DNA of 5,846 bases from an uncultured bacterium (GTDB taxonomy: Bacteria > Bacillota > Clostridia > Oscillospirales > Acutalibacteraceae): assembly GCA_934875675.1 (NCBI GenBank), contig CAKXIK010000081.1, positions 1 to 5,846 of the forward strand. Direction: 5' to 3'. Below are positions 1 to 4,513 of this stretch, in pieces (the stretch's first letter is position 1; the number at the start of each line of letters is the position of its first letter). The notes under the pieces are model-generated. The model saw only the letters and a program-made list of their open reading frames with translations. It searched no databases and was not told where the DNA came from. Position numbers and translations under genes: made by a program.

Positions 1-25
1 GAGCCAGGATCAAACTCTCTAAAAA
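1..25 (-). rRNA. 16S ribosomal RNA, 5' end only (partial)
   Basis: Read on the minus strand, bases 18 to 1 give AGAGTTTGATCCTGGCTC, the nearly universal 5' sequence of bacterial 16S rRNA (the site of the classic 27F primer). By E. coli numbering the A at window position 18 is about residue 8, which puts the mature 5' end near position 25. The exact end is inferred, not seen. The gene runs leftward out of the window, so more than 98% of it is missing and it cannot be used for taxonomy here. It is preceded by its own leader and promoter. Confidence 0.96.
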
Positions 26-298
26 ATTGTATTAAATCGGCTTGTCCTTTCGGACTCCACGCTTCAATCATTCTTCAGAGCCTTTGAAAAGCTCTTAATT
101 CTTGATACACTGACGTATCTTTGTTGTACTAAATTCCGGAAGTTACTAATTGCTTAGTTCTTCTCAAATTCATTACGGGTTCTTTTCTTGTCTTCTGTGT
201 TGTTTAATTTTCAAGGTTCCGTTCGCTTTTCAAAGCGCCTTCCGTCGCATTCTCATGCGGTTTTGTTCGCTTTGTTTTTTGCCGCTCTCGAAGAGCGC
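26..298 (-). other. rRNA operon transcribed leader (pre-16S spacer)
   Basis: About 270 nt separate the predicted transcription start from the 16S gene, and no coding signal is visible. On the RNA strand it holds a run of short hairpins. One at the extreme 5' end has arms 292-297/283-288 and a 3-nt loop. The next, arms 255-259/246-250, has a GAGA (GNRA) loop. The others have arms 233-237/224-228, 115-119/104-108 and 91-95/77-81. The last, arms 52-55/44-47, has a GAAA (GNRA) loop about 20 nt before the 16S 5' end. Leaders of this kind serve in antitermination, in RNase III/other processing of the 16S precursor, and in early 30S assembly. The complementary strand of any processing stem would lie beyond the 16S 3' end and is not visible. 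Confidence 0.8.
201..216 (-). promoter_or_regulatory. BoxA-like antitermination element in rRNA leader
   Basis: The minus strand reads CCTTGAAAATTAAACA, resembling the TTTGAAAACTAAAC-type BoxA stretch of Firmicutes rRNA leaders and spacers. BoxA recruits NusB/S10 so that polymerase resists Rho in untranslated rRNA. The match is by eye and lacks a clear TGCTC upstream half, so the call is tentative. Confidence 0.4.
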
Positions 299-304
299 TT
301 GACT

Positions 305-333
305 ATAATACCACGCCCTCACCTCTTTGTCAA
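305..333 (-). promoter_or_regulatory. Sigma-A promoter of the rRNA operon
   Basis: On the minus strand a perfect -35 box TTGACA (333-328) is followed by a 17-bp spacer (327-311) and a -10 box TATTAT (310-305, five of six consensus bases). Transcription should start around 298-300. This is the only promoter of this quality found in the leader, and its position about 275 bp before the 16S 5' end fits an rrn P1 promoter. The first few transcribed bases immediately enter a hairpin (283-297). I see no second tandem promoter closer to 16S. Confidence 0.9.
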
Positions 334-375
334 CACTTTTTTTAAAGTTTTTTAATTGGTATTTTTTGTTATCTC
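334..375 (-). promoter_or_regulatory. A-tract UP-element region of the rRNA promoter
   Basis: The roughly 40 bp upstream of the -35 box are very AT-rich, with phased A-runs on the minus strand (around 365-370, 348-353 and 338-344). This is the expected composition of an UP element contacted by the RNA polymerase alpha subunits at rRNA promoters. The assignment rests on composition and position only. Confidence 0.55.
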
Positions 376-414
376 ATTTCTACTATATATTGTGGTTTTG
401 TTTTGCTTGTACCA

Positions 415-1785
415 CTACTGGATTTCTGTCGTCTCCAATTCAAGCCTGATTGTAACCGCATGCTGAGCTTTTATCTGCGAATATTGAATGTTATTCATGG
501 AAAAAAGATTGACGGATCCATACATTTGATTGGCTCGCTGCATCAGGTAAACCAATTTGTAAGGTTTTTCTGTAATTAACATCGCAAGGGACTTGTCATA
601 ATCCATTTCAGGGTCAAAGCGAATGTTTAACACGGTATTGCCGGTTGCAAGCATGGTTTGCAGCTTTGTAAGCAGCCTCTCGTCGTTTTCTGCATCAAAG
701 CCATCCATATAGATTGCACAACGCATATAATAGTTTTCTTCCGTTGCAATACAATCCGGCAGCCAGAGATTACATTGCTCGGTGCTGCTTTCATCCGGGT
801 AAACCGGATCAATTGTATGATCCTGCATGAGCGCTTCCGTGGTAATATTAAAGTAATCATAACGAATATGAGTTTCCGTATCATTCCAGGTCGGGTCAAG
901 AAAGTACCATTGATTATTGAGTAAAACGGCGTTCCAGGCATGGGCGACTCCCTGCACATTGCCGGAAAAAACACTGCTTTCAATTCCCGCATAGCACAAC
1001 AGAAGCTTCATTGCCAGTGCATACCCCTGACAAACAGCTTTTCCTTCTACCAATGCACCATAAGCGGTAAATGACTCGGGGGTATCTGCAGAATCCACCG
1101 CGCTTTTGTCATAGGTCACTTTCTCAAGCAGCGTGTCGTGCAGTTTCAGCTCTCTGTCAAACAGATTCTGATCTTTACTGAGCCCGGCGCAAATCTCACG
1201 CACCGCTTGCTCAAGCTTTTGAATACGCAGCTGACATTCCTTTTCTGAATAATAAGAATAGAGCTCGACCGAAGTACCCTGAGGGCCGCTATCATACCCA
1301 AAGTGATTGGTAATCCAGAAAATCTGGGGGTGATCGCTGCGAAATGCCGTCAGCGCAAGGCGCAGTTCCTGTTCCTGCAATTCTACCCCTGCCAAAAAAA
1401 TCCGCTCGGTACGATATTCTCCATAGTCGTTACGGCTAAGCGTAATTTTTGAAACCACCCGCAGCATTTCATCATAAATCTGTTTTGTTGCCTGACTGGG
1501 CAGCTTTTCGTACTCCAATTGCATCTTTGCGCAGGAAAAAGGCGTATTCACCTGCGGAACGGTTGTATTCAGACGGCTAGGTACCACGCCGAGGGAAGAA
1601 ACCTCATTCCAAGCGGGTTTATCATCCGGCAGACGGCTGGAAGCGCTCGCCTGTGAGGATGTCGACTGCTGCGACACGGCAGAAGAAGTCTCCTCTTTCC
1701 ATACCCCGCAAGCAGAGGCAGACAGAATCATTCCTGCCAGCATCACTGCCAGAACCCGGGTACAAAATTTATTGTTCCGTTTCAT
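415..1785 (-). CDS. Secreted lipoprotein with transglutaminase-like (papain-fold) domain
   Basis: This 456-aa protein probably sits on the outer face of the cell membrane. Residues 1-25 form a lipoprotein-type signal peptide: a basic KRNNK start, a hydrophobic stretch, then A-S-A-C with the lipid-accepting Cys26. A Ser/Gln-rich linker follows (about 33-52). The transglutaminase-like core spans about 215-305 and shows the full triad in its usual motifs: Cys252 in AVCQGYA, His282 in AHAWN and Asp297 in LDPTW. In this superfamily the bacterial members may be proteases, amidases or cross-linking enzymes, so the substrate is unknown. Peptide or cell-wall bonds are plausible. Residues about 340-456 form a further domain I do not recognise. 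The ATG at 1785 is supported by a perfect AGGAGG seven bases upstream; the stop is TAG. It lies upstream of, and codirectional with, the rRNA operon and shows no clear terminator after its stop. Confidence 0.88.
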   Translation of the reverse strand: MKRNNKFCTRVLAVMLAGMILSASACGVWKEETSSAVSQQSTSSQASASSRLPDDKPAWNEVSSLGVVPSRLNTTVPQVNTPFSCAKMQLEYEKLPSQATKQIYDEMLRVVSKITLSRNDYGEYRTERIFLAGVELQEQELRLALTAFRSDHPQIFWITNHFGYDSGPQGTSVELYSYYSEKECQLRIQKLEQAVREICAGLSKDQNLFDRELKLHDTLLEKVTYDKSAVDSADTPESFTAYGALVEGKAVCQGYALAMKLLLCYAGIESSVFSGNVQGVAHAWNAVLLNNQWYFLDPTWNDTETHIRYDYFNITTEALMQDHTIDPVYPDESSTEQCNLWLPDCIATEENYYMRCAIYMDGFDAENDERLLTKLQTMLATGNTVLNIRFDPEMDYDKSLAMLITEKPYKLVYLMQRANQMYGSVNLFSMNNIQYSQIKAQHAVTIRLELETTEIQ

Positions 1786-1792
1786 CTGTCTT

Positions 1793-1798
1793 CCTCCT
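1793..1798 (-). promoter_or_regulatory. Ribosome binding site of the transglutaminase-like lipoprotein
   Basis: AGGAGG on the minus strand, with a 7-nt spacer to the ATG at 1785-1783. It fixes the start codon ahead of the signal peptide. Confidence 0.9.
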
Positions 1799-1829
1799 CT
1801 CCAAATTTGATCATTTTCACAGACATCCT

Positions 1830-1858
1830 GTTGTTTCCATTCGTCTTTCCTTTGTCAA
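1830..1858 (-). promoter_or_regulatory. Possible weak promoter of the lipoprotein gene
   Basis: On the minus strand a perfect TTGACA (1858-1853) lies 17 bp before AACAAC (1835-1830), which matches only three of six -10 positions. The start would fall about 38 nt before the ATG, a sensible leader length. The -10 is poor, so this may need an activator or may not be the true promoter. No better pair was found by eye upstream. Confidence 0.3.
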
Positions 1859-2008
1859 CACTCTGTGCCCGTAATAATTCTTTCTTTTTACCGCATAATA
1901 GAAAAGCCGAAAATTCCCTATCCTAATGTTATCATATTCCCGCAAAAAGTAAAGCCTTCCCGAAATGGTGACTTTGCCAAAATCCATTGTTTGCGCTGTG
2001 GGACGGTC

Positions 2009-2034
2009 TTTTACGTCAGGTGTAAAATTTTTTT
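2009..2034 (+). other. Short inverted repeat followed by T-run
   Basis: TTTTAC (2009-2014) and GTAAAA (2022-2027) form an inverted repeat with a 7-nt gap, followed by seven T (2028-2034). It could be a weak intrinsic terminator for an unseen plus-strand RNA, or an operator just upstream of the promoter at 2083-2091. The stem is short and AT-rich, so neither role is secure. Confidence 0.3.
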
Positions 2035-2082
2035 GAATTCTATGCACAAAGCGGGATTGCTTCTTTAATTTCTGAATATTTA

Positions 2083-2091
2083 TGTTATAAT
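2083..2091 (+). promoter_or_regulatory. Extended -10 promoter for the helical Cys-cluster protein gene
   Basis: TGTTATAAT contains a perfect TATAAT (2086-2091) preceded by TG one base upstream, the extended -10 form that can work without a good -35. Indeed no TTGACA-like box lies at the proper distance. Initiation is expected near 2098, giving a leader of about 117 nt. The -10 lies inside a perfect 13-bp palindrome TGTTAT-A-ATAACA (2083-2095), which may be chance in AT-rich DNA or an operator. Confidence 0.7.
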
Positions 2092-2111
2092 AACAAATAG
2101 GATACCACAAA

Positions 2112-2161
2112 TTTTCCCGTGCAGTCACTGCAAATTTTGGTTTATCCCGCGCAGTTCTGCA
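2112..2161 (+). repeat. Two related hairpin units in the 5' leader (about 30-nt spacing)
   Basis: CCCGTGCAGTCACTGCA (2116-2132) and CCCGCGCAGTTCTGCA (2146-2161) match at most positions if one gap is allowed. Both contain a GCAG...CTGC inverted repeat. The units start 30 nt apart, suggesting an old tandem duplication within the untranslated leader. The first is a near-perfect palindrome, TGCAGT-C-ACTGCA (2120-2132). The function is unknown; RNA-binding or operator sites are possible. Confidence 0.45.
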
Positions 2162-2200
2162 TAGCATATGGTCATAACGGCCATAAACCTGAAAATCGGA

Positions 2201-2206
2201 AAGGGG
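2201..2206 (+). promoter_or_regulatory. Ribosome binding site selecting the ATG at 2215
   Basis: AAGGGG lies 8 nt before the ATG at 2215-2217. An in-frame GTG at 2119 would add 32 residues, but it has no ribosome binding site, falls inside the leader hairpin region, and yields an N-terminus unlike the rest of the protein. The internal ATG is therefore the start. Confidence 0.85.
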
Positions 2207-2214
2207 TATTAACA

Positions 2215-2847
2215 ATGACTTTTTTTGATGAAGTAAGCAAACGCTTGAATTATGCCATGACGGAGGTTAGCTCCAGAACAAAAGAATTCACTTCTGTCAC
2301 AAAGCTGAATACATCGATTTCAGCACGGGAACGTGAAATCGAATCTGCCTATGCTCAGATTGGAAAGCTGCTTTTTGAACGCGAGGCTGCTGATCCGGAA
2401 AGCCCTGCGGCTGCTCTTTGTGCCAAAATTGCTGCCAATCACGAATCGATCGCCGACATGAAACAACGCATTGCAAAAATTAAAGAAGAAGGCAAGGAAA
2501 CCCGCAAATCTAAGTCTGATGAACTGTTTCACAGCCCCGCCGAAACGGTCACCGTGAACGCACAGGACGTAACCGATGACACGGAGTCCAACGTTGAAGA
2601 ACCGTGCTCCTGCTGCCAAAAAGCCGCAGAGGCGGCCAAGGCGGCCGTTGAAACGGTTGCCGATGCTGCAGAAGCTGTGGCAGACGCCGCTGCTGAAAAG
2701 GTGGAGCCCGTTGTGGACGCAGCGGAAAAAGCCTGTGACTGTGCTTGCGGCAAAGCTGCCGATGCCGCGGAAACGGTTGCAGAAAAGGTGGAAAGCGCAG
2801 CAAAGGATCTCAGTGATTTTTACAAAAAGCCGGATGATAACGCTTAA
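2215..2847 (+). CDS. Helical protein with Ala-rich repeats and two Cys clusters (function unknown)
   Basis: This is a 210-aa protein with no signal peptide or membrane segment, so probably cytoplasmic. Residues 1-97 (from MTFFDEV through the KIKEEGKE region) look like the N-terminal helical/coiled-coil half of small Clostridia proteins that usually end in a zinc ribbon. That resemblance is from memory. Residues about 100-130 are an acidic linker. Residues 136-200 are an Ala/Glu/Val/Lys-rich amphipathic helical stretch resembling LEA or apolipoprotein-type repeats, with recurring ETVA, ADAAE and EKVE words. Two cysteine clusters flank most of it: C131-x-C133-C134 and C174-x-C176-x-C178, a possible metal site in place of the ordinary CxxC ribbon. 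It has its own promoter and a terminator 33 nt downstream, so it is probably transcribed alone. The enzymatic role, if any, is unknown. It is a real gene, judging from its start signals and consistent protein. Confidence 0.82.
   Translation: MTFFDEVSKRLNYAMTEVSSRTKEFTSVTKLNTSISAREREIESAYAQIGKLLFEREAADPESPAAALCAKIAANHESIADMKQRIAKIKEEGKETRKSKSDELFHSPAETVTVNAQDVTDDTESNVEEPCSCCQKAAEAAKAAVETVADAAEAVADAAAEKVEPVVDAAEKACDCACGKAADAAETVAEKVESAAKDLSDFYKKPDDNA
2650..2792 (+). repeat. Intragenic direct repeats coding the Ala-rich helices
   Basis: Exact words recur in the same reading frame: GAAACGGTTGC at 2650-2660 and 2770-2780, and GAAAAGGTGGA at 2695-2705 and 2782-2792. They encode the ETVA and EKVE segments. 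This indicates the helical region grew by internal duplication, with the second copy lacking the middle part present in the first. Confidence 0.65.
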
Positions 2848-2857
2848 TCTATCTGCA

Positions 2858-2866
2858 TGATATTAT
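2858..2866 (+). promoter_or_regulatory. Candidate extended -10 promoter for glpK
   Basis: TGATATTAT has TG one base before TATTAT (2861-2866), an extended -10 form, with no good -35 at 16-18 bp. It lies just after the stop codon of the upstream gene and before the terminator hairpin. If used, glpK mRNA would start near 2873 and must pass the hairpin. There is no room for a full promoter between the hairpin's T-run and the ATG, which makes this or read-through the only options visible. Confidence 0.4.
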
Positions 2867-2879
2867 TTGTTGCTCTCAA

Positions 2880-2922
2880 CTGCCTGCCGGGAAAAATTTT
2901 GATTTCCGGCAGGCGGTTTTTT
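2880..2922 (+). terminator. Intrinsic terminator, possibly also a glpK attenuator
   Basis: GCCTGCCGG (2882-2890) pairs with CCGGCAGGC (2906-2914), extendable to 11 bp with 2880-2881/2915-2916, and six T follow (2917-2922). It is a strong Rho-independent terminator for the gene ending at 2847. Its T-run ends only 28 nt before the glpK start. The loop sequence ATTTTGAT (2896-2903) is exactly complementary to ATCAAAAT (2923-2930) just after the T-run, allowing an alternative hairpin or a pseudoknot. Confidence 0.92.
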
Positions 2923-2933
2923 ATCAAAATCAG

Positions 2934-2939
2934 AAGGGA
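2934..2939 (+). promoter_or_regulatory. Ribosome binding site of glpK
   Basis: AAGGGA with an 11-nt spacer to the ATG at 2951. The spacing is slightly long but acceptable. It directly follows the ATCAAAAT arm at 2923-2930, so leader folding could affect access to it. Confidence 0.75.
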
Positions 2940-2950
2940 TCGATCTTTGC

Positions 2951-4432
2951 ATGGCAAAAAATTATGTTCTTGCCCTGGATCAGGGAACGACCAGCTCCCG
3001 CGCGATTTTGTTTGACCGTGAACAACGAATCGTTGCAACGGCACAGCGCGAATTTAAACAGATCTTTCCGCAGCCCGGGTATGTGGAGCACGACCCCGGA
3101 GAAATTTATGCTTCACAGAGCGGCGTTATGAATGACGCCATTACCCGCAGCGGAATCAATCCGCAGGAAATCGCCGCCATCGGCATTACAAACCAGCGGG
3201 AAACCACGATTGTTTGGGACAAAGCAACCGGACTCCCCGTATACAATGCAATTGTGTGGCAATGCCGCCGGACTGCCGATATCTGCCGCGAACTTAAGCA
3301 GGCGGGACTTGCCGATGTCATCCGAGAAAAAACGGGGCTGCTGATTGACGCCTATTTTTCCGGCACAAAGATCAAATGGATTCTGGATAATGTTCCCGAC
3401 GCACGCAAGCGCGCAGAAGCCGGCGAACTGCTCTTCGGTACCGTTGACACCTGGCTGCTGTGGAACCTGACCGGCGGCAAGGTGCACGTGACCGATTACA
3501 CCAATGCCTCTCGCACGATGCTTTTCAATATACATACGCTGCAATGGGACAAGGAGCTTTGTGCTGCACTTGATATTCCGATGTGCATGCTGCCGCAGGT
3601 AAAAAGCAGCAGTGAGGTCTATGCCACTGCACTGGTTGCCGGGCAAGAAATTCCCATTGCGGGTATTGCGGGCGATCAGCAGGCCGCGCTGTTCGGACAG
3701 GCATGCTTTGCAAAGGGAGAAGCAAAGAACACCTATGGCACTGGATGCTTTTTGCTGATGAACACCGGAGACACCCCCTGCAAAAGCCAAAATGGTCTGC
3801 TCACCACCATTGCAGCCAGCGCCGGACACCAGATTCAATATGCGTTGGAGGGCAGCGTTTTTTCCGGCGGTTCCGTCATTCAGTGGCTGCGCGACGAGTT
3901 GAAGTTAATTGACTCCGCTGCTGACAGCGAATATTTTGCCCGCAAGGTGCTGGATAACGGCGGCGTCTATCTGGTGCCTGCCTTTACCGGTCTTGGAGCC
4001 CCCCACTGGGATATGTATGCGCGCGGCACGATTACCGGCCTGACCCGCGGCACCAATCGTTATCATATTATTCGTGCTGCATTGGAAAGCATTGCATTCC
4101 AGACAAGGGATGTTCTTGCCGCAATGATCGCTGATACAGGCGCTCCGCTTTCTTCGCTCAAAGTGGACGGCGGTGCATCTGCAAACAATCTTTTAATGCA
4201 GTTTCAGGCGGATATTATCGGGGTTCCCGTCTGCCGCCCCAAGGTACGCGAAACCACGGCACTTGGCGCTGCCTATCTTGCCGGACTTGCGGTGGATGTG
4301 TGGCAGTCTGCCGAAGAAATTCGCCAAAGTCAGATCATTGAACGCGTCTATGAGCCCACCCTCCCCAAAGAAGAGCGCGACCGTCTGCTATCCGGTTGGA
4401 ATCACGCTCTCGGCAAAACACTGGAAAAGTGA
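2951..4432 (+). CDS. glpK: Glycerol kinase
   Basis: A cytoplasmic FGGY-family kinase (EC 2.7.1.30) that makes sn-glycerol-3-phosphate from glycerol and ATP. Its 493 aa match the normal length of about 500. The N-terminal phosphate loop LDQGTTSSRA (9-18) is intact, as are the glycerol ligands Arg83-Glu84 (in NQRET), Tyr135 (in AYFSGTK) and Asp242 (in GDQQ). FGGY signatures are seen at 135-147 and around 436-451 (TALGAAYLAG). Near-identity in long blocks with E. coli GlpK (VHVTDYTNASRTMLFN, VPAFTGLGAP) makes the call secure. The segment after EVY (224 onward) is three residues shorter than in Enterococcus/Bacillus enzymes and lacks the HFYG histidine that HPr phosphorylates. The E. coli FBP-binding GGTR loop is absent too. 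No glpF, glpD or glpP is nearby. The gene is monocistronic, bounded by terminators, and the upstream one suggests antitermination control. Confidence 0.98.
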   Translation: MAKNYVLALDQGTTSSRAILFDREQRIVATAQREFKQIFPQPGYVEHDPGEIYASQSGVMNDAITRSGINPQEIAAIGITNQRETTIVWDKATGLPVYNAIVWQCRRTADICRELKQAGLADVIREKTGLLIDAYFSGTKIKWILDNVPDARKRAEAGELLFGTVDTWLLWNLTGGKVHVTDYTNASRTMLFNIHTLQWDKELCAALDIPMCMLPQVKSSSEVYATALVAGQEIPIAGIAGDQQAALFGQACFAKGEAKNTYGTGCFLLMNTGDTPCKSQNGLLTTIAASAGHQIQYALEGSVFSGGSVIQWLRDELKLIDSAADSEYFARKVLDNGGVYLVPAFTGLGAPHWDMYARGTITGLTRGTNRYHIIRAALESIAFQTRDVLAAMIADTGAPLSSLKVDGGASANNLLMQFQADIIGVPVCRPKVRETTALGAAYLAGLAVDVWQSAEEIRQSQIIERVYEPTLPKEERDRLLSGWNHALGKTLEK

Positions 4433-4436
4433 AAAG

Positions 4437-4473
4437 CGGACGCACCCCAAATGAAAGGGATGCGTCCGTTTTT
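4437..4473. terminator. Bidirectional intrinsic terminator between convergent genes
   Basis: CGGACGCA (4437-4444) pairs with TGCGTCCG (4461-4468); after one C-A mismatch, CCC/GGG extend the stem, leaving a short A-rich loop. On the plus strand five T follow (4469-4473), ending glpK transcripts 5 nt after the stop codon. On the minus strand the same hairpin is followed by CTTTTC, so it can also stop transcripts of the glycoside hydrolase ending at 4514. Confidence 0.92.
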
Positions 4474-4513
4474 CTGGTATTTTGATTTTATTGTCTATTT
4501 CATGCTCACTCTA

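Larger units (their letters stand above)
1786..2214. other. Divergent intergenic region between lipoprotein and helical-protein genes
   Basis: No credible gene lies in these 429 bases. A 132-codon open frame on the minus strand lacks a ribosome binding site and family resemblance, and it covers the opposite-strand promoter. The right half carries a convincing plus-strand promoter (2083-2091) and a long 5' leader. The left half must hold the minus-strand promoter for the lipoprotein gene, but only an isolated -35-like TTGACA at 1858-1853 is visible. A small inverted repeat followed by seven T lies at 2009-2034. I see no tRNA, riboswitch of a known class or attachment site. Confidence 0.7.

Noticed and set aside
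2119..2214. In-frame GTG extension of the Cys-cluster protein
   Set aside because: It lacks a Shine-Dalgarno and overlaps the leader hairpins, while AAGGGG is well placed for the ATG at 2215.
1817..2215. A 132-codon open frame on the minus strand in the divergent intergenic region
   Set aside because: No ribosome binding site, a composition unlike a real protein, and it overlaps the plus-strand promoter and leader. It is best explained as chance.
2529..2803. Minus-strand open frames opposite the alanine-rich region
   Set aside because: They encode low-complexity Ser/Ala or Arg/Pro strings that mirror the GC-rich repeats of the real gene; there are no start signals.
3113..3838. A 241-codon open frame antisense to glpK
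   Set aside because: It lies wholly within the highly conserved glpK coding region and has no recognisable domain or ribosome binding site. It is a shadow frame.
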